A DNA stretch of 64,000 nt. Source: Chromatiaceae bacterium. GTDB taxonomy: Bacteria > Pseudomonadota > Gammaproteobacteria > Chromatiales > Chromatiaceae. Where the stretch lies: assembly GCA_024235215.1 (NCBI GenBank), contig JACKMU010000001.1:434001-498000 (forward strand), given 5' to 3'. Position numbers and translations under genes: made by a program. Shown here piece by piece: positions 34,612-43,551 of this stretch (position 1 is its first letter; each line of letters begins with the position of its first letter). The notes beneath the pieces were generated by a model. The model was not told the DNA's origin and did not search any database. It saw nothing but the letters and a program-made list of their open reading frames with translations.

Positions 34612-35298
34612 CTATCTGATGAACTCACTGGCGGGAAGCTGCAGATGCTTCACGACCCGTAGTGGATCAGGTCGATCCAGATGGGGGAGCACTCCCAGTA
34701 ACGGTGCCGCGATACGCTGCTGCAACGTCGCAATGTTGTCGTCAAAAGATGACATCCCCGGATCGATACGGTTTGCCACCCAGCCGATCAGATGACAGCC
34801 GGAGCCATTTATCCCATCCTGAGTCAACAGACTGTGGTTGATACACCCGAGGCGCATCCCTACCACCATGATGACGGGTAGCCGCAGCCTGACCGCCAGA
34901 TCTGAGAGCAGACAATCGTCGGAGAGAGGCACCAGCCAGCCACCGACACCCTCCACCAGAAGGCGGTCTGCGCCCACTGCAAGCTTTCGATAACAGGCCT
35001 CGATTTCAGCAATCTCAATTTCCCGACCGCTCTGCCGTGCCGCCAGATGGGGAGCAATAGCCGGTTCAAAGACATAGGGATTGACCAATCCGTAGTCGGC
35101 GTCGCCACTGCTTTGAGTCTGTATCTGCGTTGCGTCGTCGTTCCTCAACTCGCCGGCGACCCGCGCAGCCCCGGAAGCAACCGGTTTCATCCCGGCAACC
35201 CTCAGCCCTGCCAACTGCAGACGCTGCATCAGGCCGAGTGTCACTAGGGTCTTGCCGCAGCCGGTGTCTGTTCCGGTGATGAAATAGCCGCTGACCAT
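34612..35298 (-). CDS. bioD: Dethiobiotin synthetase
   Basis: BioD closes the ureido ring of dethiobiotin using ATP and CO2. The P-loop is GTDTGCGKTLVTLGLMQ at the N-terminus. KPVASGAARV follows, and the VEGVGGWLVPLSDD segment is the usual BioD motif. The 228-residue length is typical. It is the last gene of the bioB-bioF-bioH-bioC-bioD series on the minus strand, four bases after bioC. No clear terminator is seen downstream; the 159 bases to the class I DAHP synthase start hold only a weak short hairpin. Confidence 0.95.
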   Translation of the reverse strand: MVSGYFITGTDTGCGKTLVTLGLMQRLQLAGLRVAGMKPVASGAARVAGELRNDDATQIQTQSSGDADYGLVNPYVFEPAIAPHLAARQSGREIEIAEIEACYRKLAVGADRLLVEGVGGWLVPLSDDCLLSDLAVRLRLPVIMVVGMRLGCINHSLLTQDGINGSGCHLIGWVANRIDPGMSSFDDNIATLQQRIAAPLLGVLPHLDRPDPLRVVKHLQLPASEFIR

Positions 35299-35302
35299 CG
35301 TG

Positions 35303-36157
35303 TTAAACCGCCCGACCTATCCGATCCGGTGAGAAAAACGTTATCCCAGCATGATCAAGCCGCTGAGGCGCCCAAGCGTGCCCATAGATCACTTCGTAAC
35401 TGGCGGGGAGCCGCCCGTCACAGCGAAACTGCTCATACGAGGCTTTCATTGCATGCATCCGCCCCTTTCCGGTCAGGCTGCGTTGGCGGCCACCGGCGAC
35501 GTTGTGCGCACCAAGAATTTTCAGCTCCCGCATCAACTCCTCCACCTCGTTGTAAATGAGGGTCATTCGGTCGACATCCATCACCGAATCGGCGAACTCC
35601 GCCCGTACCAACGCATCGCCGATATCGTGCATGTCCAGAAAGCGGCTGACGTGCTGGTACCCATCCGCTTCCGACCAAGCAGAACGCAGTTCCTTCAACG
35701 TATCCGGTCCGAAGGTGGTAAACATCAACAGTCCATCCGGTTTTAGCACCCGCCGCAGCTCCTGAAACACCCCATCAAGATCGTTGCACCACTGTATTGC
35801 GGCATTCGAGTAAATCAGGTCAACACTCGCATCGACCAGCGGAAGCCGTTCCAGATCGGCGCACAGGCAGCTCGGTTTGCGGAACAGGCCACCACGCCGA
35901 CGGGTCTGCAGTAACATCGGAAACGCAAAGTCAAGAGCAACCACCTGCGCCTTAGGATAGAGCCTCTCCAACGCAACCGTAGCAACACCGGTTCCGGCGC
36001 CTAAATCCAACACCCGTACCGGCTGTAGATTGACCAGATTCAGGCGGTCAAGCATGCGCTGCCCAATCTCCCGCTGCAGCACCGCCACTTCATCGTAGCG
36101 CCCCGCCGCCTTAGAAAAAGCGCGTCGCACGCCAGCTTTGTCCAAAAATTCACTCAT
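35303..36157 (-). CDS. bioC: Malonyl-ACP O-methyltransferase BioC
   Basis: BioC methylates malonyl-ACP so that fatty acid synthesis can build the pimeloyl chain. The SAM motif I VRVLDLGAGTGVATVALERL is clear, followed by VDLIYSNAAIQWCNDL and VLKPDGLLMFTTFGPDTL, which are typical of BioC. The frame is open to 36229, but the ATG at 36157 (MSEFLDKAGVRRAFSKAAGR) matches the family N-terminus and overlaps the bioH end by eight bases. This gives 284 residues. Confidence 0.94.
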   Translation of the reverse strand: MSEFLDKAGVRRAFSKAAGRYDEVAVLQREIGQRMLDRLNLVNLQPVRVLDLGAGTGVATVALERLYPKAQVVALDFAFPMLLQTRRRGGLFRKPSCLCADLERLPLVDASVDLIYSNAAIQWCNDLDGVFQELRRVLKPDGLLMFTTFGPDTLKELRSAWSEADGYQHVSRFLDMHDIGDALVRAEFADSVMDVDRMTLIYNEVEELMRELKILGAHNVAGGRQRSLTGKGRMHAMKASYEQFRCDGRLPASYEVIYGHAWAPQRLDHAGITFFSPDRIGRAV

Positions 36158-36929
36158 CTGTGGTTCCCAAAAATTCCTTAAGTAAAGCGAGACTCGCGCG
36201 CGTGTGGGAGATGAACGGAGCGTGAGCACAACCTTTCATCAGCTCAAAGCGGGCGTCGGGTATGCCCAGAAGCGCAAGATCCCGCACCACTGATCCGGGT
36301 ATCAGCACATCCTTTTCTCCCAAGATCCAGCAGCTGGGACATGGCAACCGGTTGAGCTGATCTCTGAGATCCACCGTCAGCAGCAGCGCCAGTCCATGAA
36401 CCAATGCCAGTGGTACTGGCGCCGGTTGCTGTACAACCTCGTGGTGCAACAGTCGCAGGGTGTCGCGCGCCAGTTCGTCGCCCTGCACCTGAAGTGACAG
36501 AAATCTGGCCAGCGTTCGCGCTTGGTCTTTTTGCAACGCAGCGGCAAACTGCTGTAGCGTCTCAGCCAGCATCGCGTTGTGCCAGTCGTCGGCGCGCACG
36601 AATCGGGGCGTGCTGCAGAACAGCAACAACCGACTGACGCGTTCCGGCGCCAAAAGTGCAGCGCGCTGTGCAATCTGTCCGCCCAGCGACCAGCCAATCC
36701 AGTATGCCCGTGACGGCGCCGCTGCGAGACAGAGTTGCACCCAGTCATCCAGTTTCTCACCGCCTTCCTGGTAGCCACTGCCGCCGTGGCCCGGCAGCTC
36801 GATCAGAGTGACCCGGAAGCTCTGCGTCAAATTGGGCAGTAGGCTGGACCAGACCGCGTTGTTCATTCCCCATCCATGTAACAGAACCAGGTCTGCACCG
36901 GCACCGGTGGTCACTGCGTTCAGGCACAT
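36150..36929 (-). CDS. bioH: Pimeloyl-ACP methyl ester carboxylesterase BioH
   Basis: BioH removes the methyl group from pimeloyl-ACP methyl ester and ends chain elongation. It is an alpha/beta hydrolase with LVLLHGWGMNNAVW (oxyanion loop), the nucleophile elbow IGWSLGGQIAQ, and the late Asp (LGEKDVLIP) and His (GCAHAPFISH) of the triad. The 259 residues match E. coli BioH. The start overlaps the bioF stop by ten bases. Having bioH inside the bio operon, unlike E. coli, is common in other gammaproteobacteria. Confidence 0.94.
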   Translation of the reverse strand: MCLNAVTTGAGADLVLLHGWGMNNAVWSSLLPNLTQSFRVTLIELPGHGGSGYQEGGEKLDDWVQLCLAAAPSRAYWIGWSLGGQIAQRAALLAPERVSRLLLFCSTPRFVRADDWHNAMLAETLQQFAAALQKDQARTLARFLSLQVQGDELARDTLRLLHHEVVQQPAPVPLALVHGLALLLTVDLRDQLNRLPCPSCWILGEKDVLIPGSVVRDLALLGIPDARFELMKGCAHAPFISHTRASLALLKEFLGTTDE

Positions 36930-38089
36930 TGCAGTGGCGCTCTATCCAGGCTGGCCAACGCTTGGAGCAGTTGCTCCAGATGCGCATCGCTGTGCGCTGC
37001 TGACAAGGTCACGCGCAACCTCGACCCACCTTCAGGCACGGTCGGCGGCCGGATCGCACTGACCAGAATCCCTTGCCGCTCCAACCGGTCACTCCATGCC
37101 AGAGCCCGCTCAGCAGTGCCGGCAAGGATGGGTTGAATCGGTGTTGGTGACTCCCCGAGTGAAAACCCGAGATCAAGCAGCGCTGCGCGGAAATATCGAA
37201 TCAGCTGCTGCAGCCGCTCGCGTCGCCACCCCTCCTCCCGGACCAGTTGCAGGCTGGCACGTGTCGCCTCGGCAACAGCCGGGGGGACAGCGGTGGTGTA
37301 GACATAACTGCGGGCGTGTTGGATCAGCGTCTCTATGAGATCTTCAGAACCGGCCACAAATGCACCAAAGGTTCCCAACGCCTTGCCCAGTGTCCCCATC
37401 AACAGCGGAACCTGTTCGCCATCGAGCCGGTAGTGCTCCAGTATACCGGCACCGGTCTCGCCCAGTACGCCAAAACCATGCGCATCGTCAACCATCAACC
37501 AGGCATCGTGCTGGCGGCAGAGCGCCGCGATAGGCAGCAGTGGCGCCAGATCCCCATCCATACTGAATACGCCGTCGGTTACCACCATCGCATCGCCGCG
37601 AGTATGCCCTTCCAACTGTCGCCGCAATGCCGGTACATCGGCATGCGCATAACGCCTGAAACTGGCGCGGGAGAGCAGCCCCGCATCAATCAGTGAGGCG
37701 TGATTCAATCGATCCTGATAGATGGTGTCACCACGCCCCAACAGCGCGGTCACCGTACCCAGATTAGCCATATAGCCGGTGGAGAAAAGCAGCGCACGCG
37801 CCCGTCCGGTAAACTCGGCCAGCTCCTCCTCCAGCGCGTGGTGCGCGCGACTATGGCCGCTGACCAGATGGGCCGCGCCGCTGCCCACCCCGTGCGCATC
37901 GGCACCGCTGCGTAGCGCAGCAACCACCCGTGGGTGGTCAGCCAGGCCAAGATAGTCATTGCTGCAAAAGTTCAGTAGCTGGCGTCCCTCCAGCCGGATC
38001 ACCACCCCCTGCACACGGGTGACGATACGCCGTCTGCGGTAGAGGTGCTGCTGGCGGCGCCGTTCCAGCTCAGTGCGCAGCGGTTTCAT
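36920..38089 (-). CDS. bioF: 8-amino-7-oxononanoate synthase
   Basis: BioF is the PLP enzyme that condenses pimeloyl-ACP (or CoA) with alanine. Features are NFCSNDYLGLADHPRV, SGHSRAHHALEEELA, VVTDGVFSMDGDLAPL, VDDAHGFGVLGETGAG and the PLP lysine in MGTLGKALGTFGA. The 389-residue length fits. The gene lies 64 bases after bioB and overlaps bioH. 2-amino-3-ketobutyrate CoA ligase is a close relative, but the bio context decides for BioF. Confidence 0.96.
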   Translation of the reverse strand: MKPLRTELERRRQQHLYRRRRIVTRVQGVVIRLEGRQLLNFCSNDYLGLADHPRVVAALRSGADAHGVGSGAAHLVSGHSRAHHALEEELAEFTGRARALLFSTGYMANLGTVTALLGRGDTIYQDRLNHASLIDAGLLSRASFRRYAHADVPALRRQLEGHTRGDAMVVTDGVFSMDGDLAPLLPIAALCRQHDAWLMVDDAHGFGVLGETGAGILEHYRLDGEQVPLLMGTLGKALGTFGAFVAGSEDLIETLIQHARSYVYTTAVPPAVAEATRASLQLVREEGWRRERLQQLIRYFRAALLDLGFSLGESPTPIQPILAGTAERALAWSDRLERQGILVSAIRPPTVPEGGSRLRVTLSAAHSDAHLEQLLQALASLDRAPLQCA

Positions 38090-38153
38090 TGGAAGATCGC
38101 AAGCTGACCGCAGCGAATGTGACGCCGCACCACATTGTTATTGGCAGGAGAAC

Positions 38154-39194
38154 TCAACGCAACGCCGCAGTAGCCGTGTTGGCATCACCCTGTTGCCCGT
38201 CACGCCTGCCGCAACTCGCTGCGGTCGCCTGCAGTTCCGCATGCTGCTCAAACGCCAGCCCCAATCGATGAAACAGCCTGAGATCGGTATCGGCATCCTG
38301 GTTATCTGTGGTCAACAACCGGTCGCCATAGAAGATGGAGTTAGCCCCGGCCAGAAAACAGAGCGCCTGCATCTCATCAGACATCTCGCTGCGACCGGCT
38401 GAGAGCCGAACGTAGGAGCCAGGCATCAGGATACGCGCCACCGCAACGGTACGGATGAACTCGAACGGGTCCAGATGTTCAATGCCGAACAAGGGGGTCC
38501 CTTCGATCTGCACCAGCATGTTGATCGGAACTGATTCCGGATGCTTGGGCAGATTCGCCAGTTCACGCAGCATCGATGCGCGATCCCGCCGGGACTCGCC
38601 CATACCAAGAATACCGCCGCTGCAGACATTTATCCCCTGCGCCCGCACGTGCGTAAGGGTATCCAGACGGTCTTGAAAGGTGCGGGTGGAGATAACATTA
38701 CCGTAAAATTCGGGCGAGGTGTCCAGATTGTGATTGTAGTAGTCGAGTCCGGCCTCCTTGAGCTGCTGCGCCTGTCTTTCGGTCAGCATACCCAGAGTGA
38801 CGCATGTCTCCATGCCCAGATCGTGTACGCCCCGGATCATCTCCACCACCCGCGCCAGATTCTTGTCGGTCGGATTGCGCCATGCCGCACCCATACAGAA
38901 TCTGGAGGCTCCCTTCTCTTTAGCCGTCCTGGCCGCCTGCAGCACCTCTTCAACGGGCAACAGTTTCTCCGTCTCCAGATCTGTGTTGTACTTGGCGCTT
39001 TGTGAACAGTAGCCACAATCCTCGGCACAGGCACCCGTCTTGATGCTGAGCAGTGTACTGATCTGGACTCGATTTGGATCGAACCGGCTGCGATGAACCG
39101 ATTGGGCCTGGAAAATCAAATCGTTGAACGGGAGATCCAGCAGCACTTCGATCTCCTGCCGGCTCCAGTCGTGGCGCACTTTCATATCGTTCAT
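38154..39194 (-). CDS. bioB: Biotin synthase
   Basis: BioB is the radical-SAM enzyme that inserts sulfur into dethiobiotin. The radical-SAM cluster motif is CAEDCGYC in IKTGACAEDCGYCSQSAKY; YNHNLDTSPEFY and the later RLSAGR motif (arginine ligand of the second cluster) are present. The frame is open to 39227, but the ATG at 39194 has AGG six bases before it and gives 346 residues like E. coli BioB. It is the first gene of the operon. A promoter and a probable BirA site lie upstream. Confidence 0.96.
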   Translation of the reverse strand: MNDMKVRHDWSRQEIEVLLDLPFNDLIFQAQSVHRSRFDPNRVQISTLLSIKTGACAEDCGYCSQSAKYNTDLETEKLLPVEEVLQAARTAKEKGASRFCMGAAWRNPTDKNLARVVEMIRGVHDLGMETCVTLGMLTERQAQQLKEAGLDYYNHNLDTSPEFYGNVISTRTFQDRLDTLTHVRAQGINVCSGGILGMGESRRDRASMLRELANLPKHPESVPINMLVQIEGTPLFGIEHLDPFEFIRTVAVARILMPGSYVRLSAGRSEMSDEMQALCFLAGANSIFYGDRLLTTDNQDADTDLRLFHRLGLAFEQHAELQATAASCGRRDGQQGDANTATAALR

Positions 39195-39272
39195 GGCTAA
39201 CCTGTTCCTCTGCATATTGGCCGTCACCCTGTGCCCAATGGCAGGGCAGGCATGACTAACGGAAATTGGGAC

Positions 39273-39300
39273 ATACTAATAAGTTATCGCCTACTGTCAA
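39273..39300 (-). promoter_or_regulatory. Sigma-70 promoter of the bio operon
   Basis: Read on the minus strand, a consensus -35 TTGACA (complement of 39295-39300), a 16-base spacer and -10 TAGTAT (complement of 39273-39278) point toward bioB, whose ATG is about 80 bases downstream. The -35 box lies inside the left half of the probable BirA operator. Confidence 0.65.
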
Positions 39301-39327
39301 CCGAAAAGGGATTTTCATGGTTAACAA
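39294..39327. promoter_or_regulatory. Probable BirA operator (bioO) between bioB and comF
   Basis: CTGTCAACC at 39294-39302 and GGTTAACAA at 39319-39327 form an imperfect inverted repeat (7 of 9 positions) with a 16-base spacer. This resembles the BirA box TTGTAAACC-spacer-GGTTTACAA. It covers the -35 box of the bio promoter and the comF start codon, so biotinyl-AMP-bound BirA could repress bioB and possibly affect comF. birA itself is not in the window. Confidence 0.55.
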
Positions 39328-40024
39328 GTGTATAAGTTTATTGCATTCACTGCTCTTCCCCGCCAACTGCACGCTGTGCGGCGCCCCGGGTGATAACGCA
39401 TTGGATATCTGCACCGACTGCCGCCAGGACCTGCCCCGCAATAACAATCCCTGTAGCCGCTGCGCCGCACCGTTAACATCATCGGCAGACTCCCGAGAGA
39501 TTTGCGGTGAGTGTATCCGCAACCCACCTCCATTCGACCGGTGTCTCACACCGTACTTATATCTGCCCCCGATTGACAGCCTGATAAGCAGTTTCAAGTT
39601 CCACCAGAAATTGAGCAACGGCAGACTATTGAGTCTGCTACTGCTCGATTTTCTGCAACATTGCAGCACGCCGATGCCGGAACTGATCATTCCGGTTCCG
39701 CTGCACAAAGCCAGACTGACTGAAAGAGGTTTCAATCAGTCGATCGAGCTCGCCCGCCCGATCAGCAGAGAATTCAGGGTGCCACTGGAAATCTCAGCCT
39801 GCCAGCGCAGAGGTGCCACCCACGCGCAGATGAACCTTGGCAAACAGGCGAGGCGGCAAAACGTCAAAAACGTATTTTATCTGCAGCGGGAGCTTAGCGC
39901 CCGCCACCTGGTACTGGTGGACGATGTGATCACCACCGGAGCCACGGTGGCGGAGTTGGCAACATTGCTGAAAAATCGAGGGGCGGAGAGAGTGGATGTC
40001 TGGGCGCTGGCACGCACGCCATGA
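39317..40024 (+). CDS. comF: ComF family phosphoribosyltransferase-like protein
   Basis: ComF/GntX proteins have an N-terminal zinc-ribbon and a type I PRTase domain; in naturally competent bacteria they help take up or process DNA. Cysteine pairs CTLCGAP, ICTDC and CSRCAAP lie in the first 60 residues, and the PRPP loop LVLVDDVITTGATVAEL near the end. The frame is open to 39266, but ATG 39317 (MVNKCISLLHSLLFPANC) places the ribbon at the usual distance and gives 235 residues. It diverges from bioB, as in many gammaproteobacteria. Confidence 0.88.
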   Translation: MVNKCISLLHSLLFPANCTLCGAPGDNALDICTDCRQDLPRNNNPCSRCAAPLTSSADSREICGECIRNPPPFDRCLTPYLYLPPIDSLISSFKFHQKLSNGRLLSLLLLDFLQHCSTPMPELIIPVPLHKARLTERGFNQSIELARPISREFRVPLEISACQRRGATHAQMNLGKQARRQNVKNVFYLQRELSARHLVLVDDVITTGATVAELATLLKNRGAERVDVWALARTP

Positions 40025-40168
40025 ACTGCGCACTCGCACTCTTGCGCAGCCGCTTTTTTTGCGCAATGGTCCAAGAGAAGGTAAAGTTCCGGGCGCAAAC
40101 CCGAATCGATCTATCCGGAATGGATAGTACAGGTAGACTTCCAATTTGACTGCTCATACAGGAATCCA

Positions 40169-41041
40169 ATGCAACACTTGAAGCTGGGAATCCCTAAGGG
40201 GAGCCTTGAAAATGCCACCATCTCCCTGTTTCAACAGGCGGGGTGGAAGATCTCCTCAGACTCACGAAACTATTTTCCATCGATCAACGATCCGGAAATC
40301 AAATGTGCTTTGGTACGCTCTCAGGAGATGGCGCCCTACGTTGCCAACGGCATCCTCGATCTCGGACTGACCGGGAAAGACTGGATTCTCGAGACGGAAG
40401 CGGATGTCGTGGAGATCTGTCAACTGATCTACTCAAAGAGCTCCGACCAGCCGTGCCGCTGGGTATTGGTGGTGCCGAAAGAGTCTCCGATCCAGTCGCT
40501 TGAGGATCTTCAAGGGAAACGGATCGCCACCGAGTTGACCAGCTTCACCAAGCGCTATCTGGCAGAGCGAAACATTGACGCCAGTGTTGAGTTCTCGTGG
40601 GGCGCCACCGAAGCGAAAGTTGTGGAGGGATTGGTGGACGCAGTGGTGGAGATCACCGAAACAGGTAGCACCATCAAGGCACATGGTCTGCGCATCGTCT
40701 GCGACCTGCTGCACACAGAAACCCACCTGATCAGCAACAGGAATACACTTTCCGATCCATGGAAAAAGGAAAAGATAGAACAGATAGCGACCCTGCTGCA
40801 GGCCTCCCTCAAGGCACGCCAAAAGGTGGCCTTGAAGATGAATGTTCCGTCCAACTGCCTGGAAGAGGTGGTCGGTATCCTGCCAAGCCTGCATGCACCT
40901 ACCGTCAACCACCTCTTCGACAAGGAGTGGCTGGCGGTGGAGACTGTGGTCGATAGCCATGAAGTGAGAAACCTGATACCCAGGCTGAAAAGCGCGGGTG
41001 CCGAAGGTATTCTCGAGTATGAACTGCGCAAGATGGTGTAG
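40169..41041 (+). CDS. hisG: ATP phosphoribosyltransferase, long form
   Basis: HisG joins ATP and PRPP in the first step of histidine synthesis. The 290-residue length and the C-terminal ACT-like regulatory region (about 215-290, MNVPSNCLEEVVGILPSLHA onward) mark the long, hexameric form that needs no HisZ. The catalytic part shows GIPKGSLENATISLFQQAGW, DLGLTGKDWI and EITETGSTIKAHGL (PRPP loop). It stands alone here, with no other his genes in the window. Confidence 0.93.
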   Translation: MQHLKLGIPKGSLENATISLFQQAGWKISSDSRNYFPSINDPEIKCALVRSQEMAPYVANGILDLGLTGKDWILETEADVVEICQLIYSKSSDQPCRWVLVVPKESPIQSLEDLQGKRIATELTSFTKRYLAERNIDASVEFSWGATEAKVVEGLVDAVVEITETGSTIKAHGLRIVCDLLHTETHLISNRNTLSDPWKKEKIEQIATLLQASLKARQKVALKMNVPSNCLEEVVGILPSLHAPTVNHLFDKEWLAVETVVDSHEVRNLIPRLKSAGAEGILEYELRKMV

Positions 41042-41116
41042 TCAGTCTCAGCAGCGAAACTGTCGACAACCCTTTCCTGGCTCCGCAGATCACAGTAACC
41101 CGCACGCTGCGCAGCT

Positions 41117-42184
41117 TCAACTACGCTCATTCAACCACCGGCCAATAGCCGGTGGAATGGTTTTCTGTGCACTGCTGCTGACGTAGATCCCGATATGCCC
41201 TCCGGGAAAAGCCACTTCCGAATAGTCACTGCTGCCGGTGAGGTCACGCAGCGCGCGTGAAGCGTCCGGTGGCACCAGATGATCCTGCTCACCATAAATA
41301 TTGAGTAGCGGGCAGGTGATCTTTTTCAGCTCCACCAACCACTCTCCCAGCCTGACACCGCCATTGATCAAGCCATTGTTCTGAAAAAAATCCTTCACGA
41401 ATTGGCGAAAAGACTCACCCGCCTGATCGGGGCTGTCAAATATCCACTTCTCCATGCGCAGAAAGTTCTTCAGCCTGGTCTCGTCCTCAAGCAGATCGAC
41501 CATATTCACGTACTTCTGACCGATGAGCGTGAACGGCTTGAGGGAGAGAAAAATCCAGTTCAGCAACTCACCCGGAACATTTCCCAGGGTATCCACCAGC
41601 AGGTCGATATCTATCCGCCGGGCCCAACTGCTCAACAGGTTCCCCGGCGTCTGAAAATCAACCGGGGTAACCATGGTGATTAGATTTTTCACTTTACTCT
41701 GGTGCAGCGCGGTATAGCACAGGCTGAACACCCCTCCCTGGCAGATGCCCAACATATTGATCTGTTGCTGGCCACTTGCCTCACAAACCTGATCGACGCA
41801 GCGATCGATATAACCATTGATGTAGTCATCCAGCGTCAAGCCGGCATCCGCATCATCCGGATATCCCCAGTCTATCAGATAGATATCCTGCCCTTGCACC
41901 AGCAGATTTCGCAGCGTCGAACGGTCTTCCTGGATGTCGGTCATATAAGGCCGATTGACCAGCGCATAGACAATCAGCAGTGGAACCGGATTGCGCCAGC
42001 CCTCATCCACACCCTGGTAACGGTAGAGGGTCAACTTGTCTTCACAGTAGACGGCCTGTCGGGGTGTAACACCGGTATCGACCTCTTGCGCATTGAGCAG
42101 ATTCGTCAAACCATGACCTAGTTTGCGACTATACTCAGCCATCTCTGCTGCCAATTGCTCTGGCGGAATATCAATGGGTTTCAT
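41117..42184 (-). CDS. phaC: Class III polyhydroxyalkanoate synthase, PhaC subunit
   Basis: PhaC polymerises (R)-3-hydroxyacyl-CoA into storage granules. The lipase-like box GICQGG carries the nucleophile Cys148, close to Cys149 of Allochromatium. The triad Asp and His are in YGEQDHLVPPDAS and FPGGHIGIYV. At 355 residues it is the short class III catalytic subunit that works with PhaE. The start overlaps phaE by 14 bases. Genes for PhaB and PhaR lie nearby; no phaA thiolase is in the window. Confidence 0.95.
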   Translation of the reverse strand: MKPIDIPPEQLAAEMAEYSRKLGHGLTNLLNAQEVDTGVTPRQAVYCEDKLTLYRYQGVDEGWRNPVPLLIVYALVNRPYMTDIQEDRSTLRNLLVQGQDIYLIDWGYPDDADAGLTLDDYINGYIDRCVDQVCEASGQQQINMLGICQGGVFSLCYTALHQSKVKNLITMVTPVDFQTPGNLLSSWARRIDIDLLVDTLGNVPGELLNWIFLSLKPFTLIGQKYVNMVDLLEDETRLKNFLRMEKWIFDSPDQAGESFRQFVKDFFQNNGLINGGVRLGEWLVELKKITCPLLNIYGEQDHLVPPDASRALRDLTGSSDYSEVAFPGGHIGIYVSSSAQKTIPPAIGRWLNERS

Positions 42185-43268
42185 TGGAGCCGGTTCCAGC
42201 GTTCTTCAATGCTGCGGATATGACAGGCGTGCTCTTTTTTCTCGCTGGTGACTTGTGGCTGGACTTCACTGGCGCTGACCCGGGCTGCTCAGACTTGTTG
42301 GGGGCAGCAGCCATCACCCGCTTCAGCGCTTCCAGTTCCAAACACAGACGTCGGTTTTCGCGCCGATTTTCCTGCATGCGCGCTTGCACAGCCCGTAACT
42401 CTCTGCGAGTCGGCATGTTCAAAGCGTCCAATCTGGCATCCAGCAGTTTGCTCATCAGTCGCTTCACGGCGATGAAACTATTGACCAAATCACCGTTGAT
42501 GCGTGCGTAATCGGCGCTGGATACCCACTCAATATAGACCTCCTCGCAGGTGACCGCCCAGAGATCGTAGAGCCTTCTGGCCGTATCGATCACCTCTCCC
42601 TTGGCTGCCAAATGATCAAGAGTGTCGCGCAGACGCGCTGTCGATTCGCGGCCGATTCTGGAGAAAAACCGGCGGTACTCCTGAAGTGCCTGCAGATATT
42701 TGTGCAGCAGTTGTAACAACCGCTGCTGATCAGCCTGTTCCTCCCGGGAGAAACCGGTCCCAGGCACGGAAAAAAAGCGCCCAACCTCCATCGGCACACC
42801 AGGGATTACGTTGCCAAAAAGGTCTCCCGATAGCGATAAGAGCGACATCGCCAACCGTTCCCAGCTGTGCAATGGCAGATCCCAAAACCCCATCACCTTT
42901 TGCGTGGGACCATCGCCAACAGCTTCGGTCACACTTCCGCTGGTAGAGAACGGGTCCGTGGGGATACGATCGAGCAGATCTTTCCAATCCGGTTCCTCAC
43001 CCGCAGCATGTGCTGCTGTGGTGAAGATATCCGCCATCCGAAAAAACTGTCTGCCCTGCTCCATCATCCGGACCATGAAATCCCGGGCCACAGGTGGAAC
43101 AGCCGGGGAAACCGCCTGCCACCAGTGCGCCAGGGACATTTCCCAAGGACTGTCAACGGGTAAGGCACTCTCCCCGCCTGAAGCCGCACGCACCAGTTCG
43201 CTCCAGCGTCGCCAATATTCCTGCTGCAGCAGTTGCAGATTCTCGTCCCAAAAGCCCTGTTTGCTCAT
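42171..43268 (-). CDS. phaE: Class III polyhydroxyalkanoate synthase, PhaE subunit
   Basis: PhaE is the non-catalytic partner of class III PhaC. The sequence shows the PhaE family pattern (FWDENLQLLQQEYWRRWSEL, then YEVYIEW-like CEEVYIEWVSSADYARING) and a coiled-coil near residues 315-335 (RRELRAVQARMQENRRENRR). The C-terminal tail is Lys/Ser-rich (SSHKSPARKKSTPV). The frame starts at 43283, but ATG 43268 (MSKQGFWDEN) is an equally good start; neither has a strong ribosome binding site. It lies upstream of phaC. Confidence 0.9.
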   Translation of the reverse strand: MSKQGFWDENLQLLQQEYWRRWSELVRAASGGESALPVDSPWEMSLAHWWQAVSPAVPPVARDFMVRMMEQGRQFFRMADIFTTAAHAAGEEPDWKDLLDRIPTDPFSTSGSVTEAVGDGPTQKVMGFWDLPLHSWERLAMSLLSLSGDLFGNVIPGVPMEVGRFFSVPGTGFSREEQADQQRLLQLLHKYLQALQEYRRFFSRIGRESTARLRDTLDHLAAKGEVIDTARRLYDLWAVTCEEVYIEWVSSADYARINGDLVNSFIAVKRLMSKLLDARLDALNMPTRRELRAVQARMQENRRENRRLCLELEALKRVMAAAPNKSEQPGSAPVKSSHKSPARKKSTPVISAALKNAGTGSNETH

Positions 43269-43514
43269 TTGAGAATTGTACATTGGTTCCGGCGGTGTGG
43301 GGCAGAACAGATCGTTGCCGCGACTGTAACGTCAAAGAGGAGTCTCTCTGGGCAACGACTCCTGTGGGTATATCGTGCACTGCTCGGAAAAGATTGGCTG
43401 GAAAACGGAACCACGGTGAACAACGACGGATCACACCTGAGGTACGCCCACCTGGTCAAGTCGCAAAATATCAGGATTGATCGATGAGACAACAGGCTGG
43501 TCAGCGATCAACTT

Positions 43515-43544
43515 GTTTGCGCCGACAAAATTGCCGGCGCAAAC
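43515..43544 (-). terminator. Hairpin after phaB (weak terminator or processing site)
   Basis: A perfect ten-base stem, GTTTGCGCCG at 43515-43524 and CGGCGCAAAC at 43535-43544 with a ten-base loop, lies eight bases after the phaB stop. There is no T tract on the minus strand, so it may partly terminate or protect the phaB mRNA rather than end it fully before phaE. The rest of the 283-base phaB-phaE gap shows nothing else. Confidence 0.45.
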
Positions 43545-43551
43545 GCTGCAC

